A stretch of 50,339 nucleotides of DNA from Gammaproteobacteria bacterium (lineage in GTDB: Bacteria; Pseudomonadota; Gammaproteobacteria; GRL18), in the NCBI GenBank assembly GCA_015488755.1, contig WFNB01000079.1:1-50339 (forward strand), read 5' to 3'. This document shows, piece by piece, positions 8,894 to 18,000 of this stretch. The position numbers were made by a program, and so were the translations under genes. Position 1 is the first letter of the stretch, and each line of letters opens with the position of its first letter. Under the pieces are notes generated by a model. The model worked only from the letters and a program-made list of their open reading frames with translations. It made no database searches and was not told the origin of the DNA.

Positions 8894-8901
8894 ATACACC
8901 A

Positions 8902-8930
8902 ATTATAGGGGCGCAGACAACATTTTTCAA
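8902..8930 (-). promoter_or_regulatory. Sigma70-type promoter of ssrA
   Basis: TTGAAA (8925-8930) and a perfect TATAAT (8902-8907) are separated by 17 bases on the minus strand. The -10 lies 8 bases before the mature 5' end at 8893, which fits direct transcription of tmRNA. Confidence 0.75.
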
Positions 8931-8993
8931 TTGCAGGACAAAAATAGGCTGAGAATAAATAGAAATTAGGAATACTATTAGGGAAATCACCAA

Positions 8994-9022
8994 TTGTTTA
9001 TATTACCACATTCAAATATACT
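8994..9022 (+). promoter_or_regulatory. Candidate promoter of the sulphur-globule-like gene
   Basis: TTGTTT and TATACT are spaced by 17 bases and lie about 60 bases upstream of the ATG at 9081. A GTGGAGAG ribosome-binding site sits directly before that start. Confidence 0.45.
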
Positions 9023-9080
9023 CATTTCAACACATAATAATAAGACACTAAAACAATAATAAGCACGTGGAGAGTATAAA

Positions 9081-9509
9081 ATGAACAAGATCACAATGAT
9101 TGTGGCGATTGCGAGTATTAGCGGTTTTTCTATGTCTGCCAATGCTTGGTGGGCTGATGATAATAACACCAATAGCAATTGGAATAATAATGGCTATGGT
9201 GATATGAACAATAATGCCAATAGTAATGCTTATGGTAATGGCTGGGGCGATGGTTCTGGTAATGCAGATATGGATGGTGATTTTGAGATCACCATTAAAG
9301 GCCATGGTCGTGGGCGAGGACGGGGCAATTCTCAGGCTTCTGCCTATGGCAGTGGTTCTGGCAATGGCTATAATAATTGGGATAACCGCATGAATAATAA
9401 TGGCAACAACCGTTATTACAATAATAATACTTATAATGCACCGTATGGCTATGCGCCTTATGCTCCTGCTCCTGTAACCGCTCCTGCACCTCAGACAGTG
9501 GCTAAATAA
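9081..9509 (+). CDS. Secreted Gly/Asn/Tyr-rich protein, sulphur-globule-protein-like
   Basis: The 142-residue product has a clear signal peptide (residues 1-22, ending SMSANA before WWADD). The mature part is almost entirely low-complexity: Asn/Gly/Tyr/Trp-rich, with GHGRGRGRG in the middle and a Pro/Ala/Tyr-rich tail (PYGYAPYAPAPVTAPAP). This build, including the short ordered piece DGDFEITIKG, resembles the periplasmic envelope proteins of sulphur globules (Sgp family) known from purple sulphur bacteria and other sulphur oxidisers. Low-complexity proteins are easy to misassign, so this remains a family resemblance. A strong terminator follows, so the gene is probably expressed alone. Confidence 0.6.
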   Translation: MNKITMIVAIASISGFSMSANAWWADDNNTNSNWNNNGYGDMNNNANSNAYGNGWGDGSGNADMDGDFEITIKGHGRGRGRGNSQASAYGSGSGNGYNNWDNRMNNNGNNRYYNNNTYNAPYGYAPYAPAPVTAPAPQTVAK

Positions 9510-9535
9510 AGTAAGCTATAATCAATTAATATAAC

Positions 9536-9569
9536 AGCCCGATACGTAGTTTTTGTATTGGGCTTTTTT
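9536..9569 (+). terminator. Rho-independent terminator after the sulphur-globule-like gene
   Basis: AGCCCGATAC and GTATTGGGCT form a 10-bp stem with one G-U pair around a 9-base loop. The stem is followed by a run of T. Confidence 0.85.
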
Positions 9570-9590
9570 ATGAGTGATTATCCTAAATAA

Positions 9591-9950
9591 ATGAGTTTAT
9601 CTATGCAAGAAAATCCAAATAATCACACGATTGATGCTACAGAAGAAAATTTTGATCAATCAGTCATTAGTGAGTCTCATAAACGATTAGTTTTAGTGGA
9701 TATTAGTGCAGATTGGTGTAGCCCTTGCCGAGTACTTATGCCTATTTTAGAGAGGCTATCTAAAGAATATGTGGGTCGGTTTTTATTAGCCAAAGTGGAC
9801 GCGGATGAAAATATGCGTATTGCAGGACGTTATAAGGTAAGAGGCTTTCCCACCGTTATTGCCTTTGTTAAGGGCGAAGAGGTGGATCGTTTTCATAGTG
9901 CCCAAAGAGAGCATGTTGTGGTTGATTTTATAGAGAAGCATATTTTTTAA
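9591..9950 (+). CDS. Thioredoxin-family protein with WCSPC active site
   Basis: The 119-residue protein has a thioredoxin fold: VLVDISADWCSPCRVLMPIL with the redox pair in a C-S-P-C motif instead of C-G-P-C, then FLLAKVDADEN and the cis-proline segment VRGFPTVIAF. No signal peptide is visible, so it should act in the cytoplasm as a disulphide reductase. The first 25 residues are an extension beyond E. coli TrxA, and MSLSMQ offers two close starts (9591 and 9603). It is monocistronic by spacing. Changing Gly to Ser next to the first Cys can shift redox potential, so it may be a specialised rather than housekeeping thioredoxin. Confidence 0.85.
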   Translation: MSLSMQENPNNHTIDATEENFDQSVISESHKRLVLVDISADWCSPCRVLMPILERLSKEYVGRFLLAKVDADENMRIAGRYKVRGFPTVIAFVKGEEVDRFHSAQREHVVVDFIEKHIF

Positions 9951-10005
9951 AGCTAATTTTAAACCTGATCTTAAACCTAGGTAGGCTAAACTGATTTATT
10001 TAATC

Positions 10006-10081
10006 TGAGTTCTGGATAACTAAACAAGTAACATATTGATTAGCTTGCATTTATTTTCAAGATTGGCTTATCCAGAGTTCA
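10006..10081. repeat. Imperfect inverted repeat between convergent genes
   Basis: TGAGTTCTGGATAA (10006-10019) and TTATCCAGAGTTCA (10068-10081) pair at 12 of 14 positions across a 48-base loop. It lies between trx (plus) and lolD (minus), so it may help end both transcripts. There is no T-run, so it is not a standard Rho-independent terminator. Confidence 0.45.
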
Positions 10082-10093
10082 GTTCAGTTAGTT

Positions 10094-10801
10094 TTAAGAC
10101 GCTAAACTCACAGGCTTCAATTGCCCATCATGCAGTAATAAAACCTTATCCATACTGGCAGCCAGTTTTTCATCATGAGTGACTAAGACTAGACTAATAT
10201 GCCTATCTTCATTTAAGCGGATTAATAAATCATACACTTGTCTTGCTGTCGTATTGTCTAAATTACCCGTTGGCTCATCCGCTAATAAGCATTTTGGATT
10301 AGTTACCAAGGCACGAGCAATAGCTGCTCGTTGTCTCTCCCCACCGGATAATTCTCCGGGCGTATGCTTTACTCGATGACTCAGGCCAACCTGATCGAGT
10401 ATATACAATGCTTTTTCTGTTGCCTGTGCCGTGCTATCGCCTCGAATTAATAACGGCATGGCCACATTTTCTAAAGCACTGAACTCTGCTAATAAATGAT
10501 GAAACTGGTAGACAAAGCCTAATGTTTTATTACGCAAGATACCCAGTTTTTTAGCATTCAACTGGCTAATATCATAACCATCAAGCAAGACTTTACCTGA
10601 TTTAATGTGGTCTAGACCGCCCATCATATACAATAAGGTACTTTTTCCTGAACCTGAGGCACCGACAATAGCAAGGCGCTCACCCTGTTTAATTTCTAAG
10701 TTAAGACCCTGAAAAATATCCACTCGCGTATCGCCATCATCAAAATATTGATCAAGATTCTGACACTCAATAATAGTCTTATCTACCAGTGAATTACTCA
10801 T
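10094..10801 (-). CDS. lolD: Lipoprotein-releasing ABC transporter ATPase LolD
   Basis: LolD powers release of outer-membrane lipoproteins from the inner membrane to LolA. The protein shows Walker A (GASGSGKST, residues 47-55), the Q-loop segment GFVYQFHHLL, the signature LSGGERQRAAIARAL, and Walker B with DEPTGNLD, as expected for the MacB/LolD class. I chose the ATG at 10801 (MSNSLVDK, 235 aa) because it overlaps the stop of the permease gene by 8 bases and gives the normal LolD length. An ATG 12 codons upstream would extend into the permease gene. Confidence 0.9.
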   Translation of the reverse strand: MSNSLVDKTIIECQNLDQYFDDGDTRVDIFQGLNLEIKQGERLAIVGASGSGKSTLLYMMGGLDHIKSGKVLLDGYDISQLNAKKLGILRNKTLGFVYQFHHLLAEFSALENVAMPLLIRGDSTAQATEKALYILDQVGLSHRVKHTPGELSGGERQRAAIARALVTNPKCLLADEPTGNLDNTTARQVYDLLIRLNEDRHISLVLVTHDEKLAASMDKVLLLHDGQLKPVSLAS

Positions 10802-12041
10802 AACGTAAGGCCTCCGCAGGTTGCACCTTTGAAGCACGCCATGCTGGATAAATAGTGGCTAAAACAGTTAAACAAAAGGCAATCATTCCGGTTGTTAGAA
10901 CATCTTTCCATTTCATATCCGATGGTAAGTCAGAAATCAGGTAAACATCAGCAGCAAGAAATTTAAAACCCAGCACGTGTTCAATTGCCGGAACAATCAC
11001 ATCAATATTTTGTGCCGTGGCGATACCGCTAATCATACCCAAAAGTGTCCCCACTAAACCGATCACCATCCCCTGAGAAATAAAGATACGCATAATCATT
11101 CCTGGACTGGCTCCTAGAGTGCGTAAAATAGCAATGTCAGATTGTTTATCATTGACCACAATAACTAAGGTAGAGACAATATTAAATGCCGCAACGGCAA
11201 TGATCAGTGAGAGAATAAGCATCATCATGGTTTTTTCAATATTAATGGCTCGAAATAAATTAGCATGGTGTTGTGTCCAGTCAATGACTCGATGATAACC
11301 AGACATTTTTTTCTCTAATTCACGACTCAAGCGTGGGGCATCGTATAAATTATCAAATTTAAGGCGCACTCCGGTTACTAAGCCTTTCATTTTAAATAAG
11401 ACCTGCGCATCTCGTAGATTAATCAAAGCCATATTGCTATCGTATTCATTTTGCCCAACTTCAAAAATACCCACAACCGTAAAACGCTTAAGACGTGGCA
11501 TAATGCCTGCTGGCGTGATATTAGCCGAGGGGGTAACCATCGTGATTTTAGAGCCAATAGTCGCTCCTATAGAGCGAGCCAGATAGCGGCCTAGAATAAT
11601 GCTATATTTTTTCTTATTTAAAGCTTCATAACTGCCTTGACGTATATGCTGTGATACTTCTGAAACGGTTTTTTCTTCTTCTGGATCAACCCCCCGAATA
11701 AGTGCCCCATGAACATTTGATGCATTGGTGAGCATCGCTTCTTTTAAAATATAGGGCGCAGAGCCAACCACATCTGGCTCATTTTCAACCAATTTAGCCA
11801 CATCTGGCCAATCGGCTAACTTACCATTAATACTGCTGATGGTGGCATGAGAAGCCATGCCTAAAATGCGGTCGCGGATCTCTGCCTGAAAACCATTCAT
11901 AACCGATAAGACCGTAATCAAAGCCCAAACACCAATAGCAATACCAATAAAAGAACTTAGGGTAATAAAAGAAATGAATTGATTACGGCGCTTTGCCTTG
12001 GTGTAACGAAAGCCTAAAAAAAGTGACAGTGGTTTAAACAT
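10794..12041 (-). CDS. Lipoprotein-releasing permease LolC/LolE family (single-permease type)
   Basis: The 415-residue integral membrane protein has the LolC/E layout: an N-terminal TM (FISFITLSSFIGIAIGVWAL), a large periplasmic MacB-PCD domain (about 50-250) and three C-terminal TMs ending in a FtsX-like permease domain. It sits directly upstream of lolD and overlaps it. E. coli has separate lolC and lolE flanking lolD. Only one permease gene is present here, so the exporter may be a LolF-type homodimer, as in several other gammaproteobacteria. A second permease elsewhere in the genome cannot be excluded. Confidence 0.85.
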   Translation of the reverse strand: MFKPLSLFLGFRYTKAKRRNQFISFITLSSFIGIAIGVWALITVLSVMNGFQAEIRDRILGMASHATISSINGKLADWPDVAKLVENEPDVVGSAPYILKEAMLTNASNVHGALIRGVDPEEEKTVSEVSQHIRQGSYEALNKKKYSIILGRYLARSIGATIGSKITMVTPSANITPAGIMPRLKRFTVVGIFEVGQNEYDSNMALINLRDAQVLFKMKGLVTGVRLKFDNLYDAPRLSRELEKKMSGYHRVIDWTQHHANLFRAINIEKTMMMLILSLIIAVAAFNIVSTLVIVVNDKQSDIAILRTLGASPGMIMRIFISQGMVIGLVGTLLGMISGIATAQNIDVIVPAIEHVLGFKFLAADVYLISDLPSDMKWKDVLTTGMIAFCLTVLATIYPAWRASKVQPAEALRYE

Positions 12042-12173
12042 AAGTGCTTATGTTATTCCTATTAAATAAAGAGTAAAAAGTATAAGGACTATACCTTTGC
12101 CGCAAACAGATAGCAAGACACCCATAGCAAACATTAAGCGCTCAGTTTATAGATGCAAAGCCACTTGATTAAA

Positions 12174-12797
12174 TCAATCATCCTGCTCATTTTCAGGCAT
12201 GACATCAGAGGCAATACCTGACTCTAAATCTTTTAATATGCCATTATCAATATTATAAATCCAACCATGCACAGAAAGTTTGCGCCCTTGCTTCCAAGCA
12301 TTTTGTACAATAGTGGTATTGCACACATTGGTTACCTGTTCTTTAACATTTAGCTCACAGAGTAAGTCCAGCTTAGCCTGATGTTCAAGACCAGTAAATT
12401 GTTCTTCATTAAAACGAATAACATCCTTAATATGGCGTAGCCAGTTATCAATTAAGCCATGTTCATGATTTTCTAAAGCAGCCGTAATACCGCCACAGCC
12501 ATAATGCCCACAAATAATAATATGTTTTACTTTGAGCACCTCAACAGCATATTGTATAACCGAAAGACAGTTTAAATCGGTATGCACGACCACATTAGCA
12601 ATATTTCGGTGTACAAAGACCTCTCCGGGTGGCAAATTAACAATTTGATTTGCTGGAACCCGACTATCCGAACAACCAATCCACAAATACTCAGGTGCCT
12701 GTTGTTTGGATAAATTTTTAAAAAAAACTGGCTCTCTTTTACGTACTGATTTTGACCAGATAAAATTACGTTCAAATAGATATTTTAATGTTTTCAA
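12174..12797 (-). CDS. can: Beta-class carbonic anhydrase
   Basis: This enzyme interconverts CO2 and bicarbonate. The 207-residue protein carries all beta-class landmarks: the zinc ligands C42, H98 and C101, the D44/R46 catalytic dyad in CSDSRVP, and HYGCGGI. Length and the LKYLFERNFIWSKS start match the Can/YadF subfamily. No signal peptide is visible, so it is cytoplasmic. It is flanked by spacers of over 130 bases on both sides and is probably transcribed alone. In an autotrophic sulphur oxidiser it would supply bicarbonate or CO2 for fixation, but no carbon-fixation gene is present in the window. Confidence 0.93.
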   Translation of the reverse strand: MKTLKYLFERNFIWSKSVRKREPVFFKNLSKQQAPEYLWIGCSDSRVPANQIVNLPPGEVFVHRNIANVVVHTDLNCLSVIQYAVEVLKVKHIIICGHYGCGGITAALENHEHGLIDNWLRHIKDVIRFNEEQFTGLEHQAKLDLLCELNVKEQVTNVCNTTIVQNAWKQGRKLSVHGWIYNIDNGILKDLESGIASDVMPENEQDD

Positions 12798-13004
12798 ATG
12801 ATTTACTTATCCTATCGAATTATCATACAAAGTATTAAGTCTCATGGTATAAGACTACTTAATACCTATTGTGTTCAGAACTTTACTTAAAATCAGGTGA
12901 TGTTTAGCAAAAGACGAGGTATATTATCCCAGAAAATACAAGCAAATAGAAATAACAAACTATTTAACTAAAAGCCATAATTCAAAACTATTACCTAAAA
13001 GACA

Positions 13005-13727
13005 TTGACTAAAAAAACCAAACAAACAAAAATATTTAATGACAGTGCCTTTGGCTGGGATGGACTTTCGACCTTTATTTTTTCTAATATTGTCCTAATA
13101 CTGACATTGGGTTGTTGTTTTTTCTATTTATTATTTAAAACAGTACAAACAGCTATGGTGAGTAAAACGAACACCAAGCGCCCACTTTCTGCCATTCTAG
13201 TTGCTGGCCTATGTTTAAAAAACAATCAGCCCAGTGACGAATATAAAACACGCTTACAACGTGTTATTAGGCTATTAGACACACAGAAAAAGCCCACTCA
13301 GATTATTATATTAGGGGGTATTACTGGCAATAATAGCCATTCAGAAGCTCAGGCTGGTGCTCATTATTTAAGCCATAATGGCATTGATAGTAAGCTCATT
13401 ACTCTTGAGGATCAGTCACGCCATACACTGGAAAATTTACAAAATGCTCGCTCTATATTAGGCCAACAATTAGCTCAAAAAAAACCTCTAGACACAACCC
13501 AAACAATTGCAATTATTAGCAGTCGTTATCATCTTTATAGAATTCTTACACTAGCCCAAGGCATGAATATGACTTTACTGACTATTGCCTCAGAAGAAAG
13601 AACTTCTTTTTCCACAGCATTTTTTTTAAGGCTCTTAAAAGAAGCTTATTTTATTCATTGGTATTGGAGCGGTAGAGCATGGGTCTGGCTCAGTGGTAAT
13701 AAAAACAGCAAGCAACGGATCAGTTAA
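13005..13727 (+). CDS. YdcF/DUF218-family membrane-anchored protein
   Basis: The C-terminal 180 residues follow the DUF218 pattern: ILVAGLCLKN, repeated RLQRVIRLL, a short strand IIILGGITG, a Glu in SEAQAGAHYL, and DQSRHTLENLQNA, where S-x-H-T-x-E-N is the family motif. Members include YdcF, SanA-like and envelope-biogenesis proteins; most have no proven reaction. One TM segment (FIFSNIVLILTLGCCFFYLLF) precedes the domain. The frame begins with TTG at 13005 and a weak ribosome-binding site. Starting at the internal ATG (residue 52) would remove the TM, so the TTG start is preferred. Its end overlaps the convergent FGE fragment by 8 bases. Confidence 0.7.
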   Translation: MTKKTKQTKIFNDSAFGWDGLSTFIFSNIVLILTLGCCFFYLLFKTVQTAMVSKTNTKRPLSAILVAGLCLKNNQPSDEYKTRLQRVIRLLDTQKKPTQIIILGGITGNNSHSEAQAGAHYLSHNGIDSKLITLEDQSRHTLENLQNARSILGQQLAQKKPLDTTQTIAIISSRYHLYRILTLAQGMNMTLLTIASEERTSFSTAFFLRLLKEAYFIHWYWSGRAWVWLSGNKNSKQRIS

Positions 13728-14043
13728 CCTGCACTAAACGAAAGCCAACATTGCCATGACGTGCCGTTCGAGAGTCTTTATAGCGATTAGCAGCACGGAT
13801 CCATGATGGGAAATTAATCCATGAACCACCCCGCATGGATAGACGTTGAGCACTATTATCACAAAGCATTTCTTTACCTTCATAGTCCTTTTGATAAGCA
13901 GAGCAGGTCCATTCCCAGACATTGCCAAGCATATCATTGAGACCATACGCATTGGCTCGATAACTGCCTACCGGAGCGGTATATTTATAGCCATCATCAC
14001 AGGGAAAATTGTTTTTCCATTTATTGCCCTGATCCACAATTTT
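13720..14043 (-). pseudogene. C-terminal fragment of a formylglycine-generating-enzyme (SUMF1-like) protein
   Basis: About 105 residues match only the end of the FGE-sulfatase domain: APVGSYRANAYGLNDMLGNV, WEWTCSAY, SMRGGSWINFPSWIRAANRY and the terminal GNVGFRLV. The first half of the domain (the EWEYAARGG region and before) is missing, and a stop at 14044-14046 closes the frame. The best start is a GTG with no ribosome-binding site. This fits a broken gene. Family members include sulfatase activators and many proteins of unknown role, so the lost function is unclear. It overlaps the convergent DUF218 gene by 8 bases. Confidence 0.8.
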
Positions 14044-14108
14044 TCATAACCCCCTAAAACACTGACTTGCAGGCTGGACACTCTATTGGAGGTATATAAT
14101 ACGCTTCT

Positions 14109-14161
14109 AAGTTACAAAATTATAAGTCTTTGAATTATAGATATTTATACTTTTGTAACTT
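14109..14161. repeat. Perfect 11-bp inverted repeat between FGE fragment and ZnuA-like gene
   Basis: AAGTTACAAAA (14109-14119) and TTTTGTAACTT (14151-14161) pair perfectly across a 31-base AT-rich loop. It lies in the 165-base gap after the last gene of the minus-strand cluster, so it could stop that transcript. It also sits close to the breakpoint of the FGE fragment, so it might instead be an element end. Confidence 0.5.
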
Positions 14162-14210
14162 TTTGATGGTTGGCCGGCACGGTGTGGTTTGCTGAGTAGT
14201 TACCTTTTAT

Positions 14211-15056
14211 TCAATGCACGTAGTCACTAAAAGATGAGTCCGAACATCGTTTAATACGCTGTAATAAAGTATCCAAGGTTTTTTCGGTGTATTCCAAATT
14301 AAGCGGTATCTGAGCATAAGATTGTACTTTTAAACAAGAATACGCCTCACTGCTCAAGGTGCTTGATTTTATTTGCTGAGTATCTGAGAAACTCAAATAG
14401 CGATTTTTTAAATAGGGATTAAACTGAGCTAAAATCAATTTTTGTTCCAAAGAAAGTGCTCGGAATAAAGACAACATTTTCTTTTCCACTTTTTTTAGCT
14501 GTTCTTTGAGCACCACTTCATTATCCAGATATTCTTCATTATGAATGGGATCCATGGTAGCCAAGGTAGGGGCGATATAGTCCGTTAGCATGATTAATAG
14601 TCGAGGATCCATCCAAAAGCGTAAATCACTACTGGCCTGCCTATCAGTAAAATTAGCATCACGATCATAGCTCTCTAATTTTTCTTTTTCTAATAATGGA
14701 ATATAAAGAGACAAGGTGATCACTTTATCTTGTAAGCTCTGATCATGTTGTTGCAAGAAATCATCCAGTCGTCCCTCAAAGCCCCTACCCACTCGAATAA
14801 TAATATCTGCATCCAATAAGATCTTTTTTTGCCATGCTGACAAGGGCTGATCAATATCCTTAAAGTGAGCATAAACTACCTCTGGCTGCGCTATCGCATG
14901 AGTTAAGCTTGCCAACACTTCATAAAGAGGCTCAATACTGACCACAATCTTAGGCTGTTGATAGTGCATAGAAGAGGCATTAATAGGGATATTATCAGCC
15001 TGAGCAGTTGTTATTCCCCAGCCAAATAGAAACAATAATAATGTATATTTAATCAC
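14211..15056 (-). CDS. ZnuA-like periplasmic solute-binding protein lacking metal ligands
   Basis: The 281-residue protein has a signal peptide (1-20) and the cluster-A-I (ZnuA/TroA) fold pattern: KIVVSIEPLYEVLASLT, ADIIIRVGRGFEGRLDDFL, DLRFWMDPRLLIMLTDYIAP, and a charged linker helix at about 180-200. The His residues that bind Zn or Mn in the family appear replaced: VGRGFEG where family members have xGxxxE/HxF, and RFWMDP in place of HxWLDP. No His-rich loop is present. No znuB or znuC gene is nearby. The GTG start at 15056 directly follows the stop of the AAA+ gene, so translation is coupled. It probably works with the ATPase/flotillin cluster as a periplasmic sensor or scaffold, not as a metal importer; that is inference. 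Confidence 0.7.
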   Translation of the reverse strand: MIKYTLLLFLFGWGITTAQADNIPINASSMHYQQPKIVVSIEPLYEVLASLTHAIAQPEVVYAHFKDIDQPLSAWQKKILLDADIIIRVGRGFEGRLDDFLQQHDQSLQDKVITLSLYIPLLEKEKLESYDRDANFTDRQASSDLRFWMDPRLLIMLTDYIAPTLATMDPIHNEEYLDNEVVLKEQLKKVEKKMLSLFRALSLEQKLILAQFNPYLKNRYLSFSDTQQIKSSTLSSEAYSCLKVQSYAQIPLNLEYTEKTLDTLLQRIKRCSDSSFSDYVH

Positions 15057-18000
15057 TTATGATCCCTTATCAGCTTTCGCCTGAACATCTTTCCATCCCT
15101 TAGGTTTTGTAGCACGTTTAGCTACCCGTTTACGGGTTTGCTTAGTTTGTGGTTTCTGCTGCTTGAAATTTTCACCCATCGTATTTATTTCAGTCGTTAA
15201 TGCTTGCACTTCTTCCCAGATGGACATATCCAGTGCCAGTTTATGATTCATTGCCTGAAAAACAGGCAAAAAACTGGTCTCAAATAAGTCGGCCATCTTA
15301 ACAAACATTTCAGTTACGCCTGTAATGGGTTCATTTGTCACATTCACTTCCATTGATGCATTATCCATAACATTCTGAATAGCTTGCACACTCTCATTTA
15401 ATTGTTTAACATTTTGGCTCAACAAGGTTTCACCCGCAACACTTTCTTGAATGTCCGCTAAACGCGTGGCAATAACACCGATCTGATTAGCTAGCTGACT
15501 GGCACCATCGGCATCATCGCCACCTAAAGAATTAATACGCATAAATTCCTTTTTCATATGTTGCCAGCGTTGCTCTGTTTCTGGTGTGAGTACACCACGC
15601 AGTTCATCCAGTTTTAATAAATTTTCTTCTGCACCACTGGTTAAGGTTTGCGCTTCGCCAATATAATGTTCTCGGATCATCTGCTGTAATTCATCATCAT
15701 TCATAATTGGGTTTATTTTTTCTGCCATTTTATTCATATTACGATACGAACCCTGTAAACGAAATGGAGGTTCGGTTCGATATTTATCAGCCTGAGCAGC
15801 CGAGGCAATATATTGCTGATTTACTTTGAGCACAACCTCTTGAGCAATAAATAAACGCTTTAATAATTCAATAATTTCATTAATTTCTACCGATGAATAA
15901 TTGTGTTTTAAATCCGTACTGGGGATGGTTTCTCCTTTAGCCATACGCATAAGCAAATAGAGATCAGCTAAATCACGATTAGCCAAAGGCGCTAAAATAG
16001 GATTAGAGCTGAGGGTATTTTCAATATAGCTAGACTCAAACGCCTCTTGAGAATCACCTAAAATATCACCTAAATTATAAATATCTGCACGGTTGGCTAA
16101 CATATCCGGTATTTTAAACGCTTCACCTGATTCGGTATAAGGGTTACCCGCCATGACCACACAAAACTTTTTACCTCGCATATCATAGGTTTTGGTATCC
16201 CCTTGCCAGACACCTTCAATACGCCGAGAGGCATCACATAAGGAAATAAATTTTTGTAAAAATTCAGGATTAGTATGTTGAATATCATCAAGATACAACA
16301 TGACATTATTACCCATTTCTAAGGCAAAATTTAATTTAACCAGTTCTTGCCTAGCGGTTGCATGTTGTGCTTCTTGTGGATCAAGTGATTGCACCTGATG
16401 ACCAATTGAGGGGCAATTTATTTTCATAAACACCAAACCAAGGCGGTTGGCAATGTATTCCATTAAGGTTGTTTTACCATAGCCTGGTGGTGAGATCAGT
16501 AACAATAAGCCCATTAAGTCCGTACGTTTATGCTCGCCTATGGTGCCCATTTGTTTGGCTAAATTAGCACCGATAATAGGTAAATAAACTTCATTAATCA
16601 GACGATTACGAATAAAAGAACTGATTGGTCGGGCAATGTATTGTTCCAGATTTAATTGTTTTCTTTGTTTTTCAATTAATGTCTGGCGCAATTGCTGATA
16701 GTGTTGATAGCCATCAACAACATGAGCACTATGTCGGCTTAAGCGTTCAATATAATCATCCAACACAAAGTTCATGCCTTGTTCTTTAAGACGAGGGTGT
16801 TCTCCCATTAAGTGTTCAATTGGTTGTACCAAGGTCGTGCTGACAACATTGGTTTTTAATTTTTTAGCCACAAATAATAAGGCCGTGGCTTCAGGTATAA
16901 AACGAGTGTATTCAGATAAGTCGGCTTTATACTGGCAATAAGCATTAAGCCAAGCCTCAGCCGTTGCCATACGTTCAAACAAACGATGCTTATCACTATT
17001 GAGTAATTGCACCAATTGATTTTCCATATGCTTGTGTTGTAAAAATTTCAGCAAGCCAGAGACTAATGCCTGTGCTTCTTTAGTCACTAGAAATTCTGTT
17101 TTATCAGCAGCTAAAGCTTCGGTTAAATAACGTGACGACTGTGCGATTTGACTGTCTTGTATTGTTAAATTTTCAGAATGAACAAAAGCCTTCATGTGAT
17201 GATGCAAACTGACACTGGTCTGTAATACCGCATCCATACTGGCAAATAATTGGTTTAAAGACATTGCATTACGACAACGATCCAGCCATTGCTGTTGCTG
17301 CTGAGTATCTTGAGCTAACCAAAACAATAAAGCTAACGCCCGAACTGAGGGACTAAAGCGTAATAAGCCTGCCTGTTGCTGTAGTGTTAAGAAGGTGGCT
17401 AATATTTTAGTGGCATCGGTATCATGAATACCTTTTTCATAACCTTCTTGATAACGAGGTTGTGCATAGTCTTGGACAAGTAGCAACAATTCTGCCTCAT
17501 TTTTACTAGCCGCCAATAATTTAGCCATGCTAATAGTGGGGTGTATTCCTGAATCAACATCCTGAAACAATGACCATGCTAAATATTCACTACGATAGAC
17601 GGCCTTAGTTTCTGAGAGCAAAGATTGCCCCCAAAATTCTTGAGTAGCCAAAAGCGCTTTATCATCAATGATCTGCTGAAAATCAGTGCCGGTGATATAC
17701 AGTTTCATTTGTGCTGGCTGACTATCCGTATCCGCTAACAAGGTAATATCAATGGCCTGAGTATTAACACTAAACTGATATTGGCCGAATTTTATGCCCT
17801 GACCACCCTCAGTATAAATTTCCTGCTTATCCCTCAGACCTCTAAGTGCCTGTTGTTTGGTGGTCTTTAATAAGGCCGATAGCTCATCGGATTTAACACT
17901 ATCACCTAAGTCACTTAATTGCTCAGCGATGCTAAGCACCTTATGCGGCATGGGATCAGAGGCAAAATAGGTATTAATTTCATCATCTTTTTGATAACTG

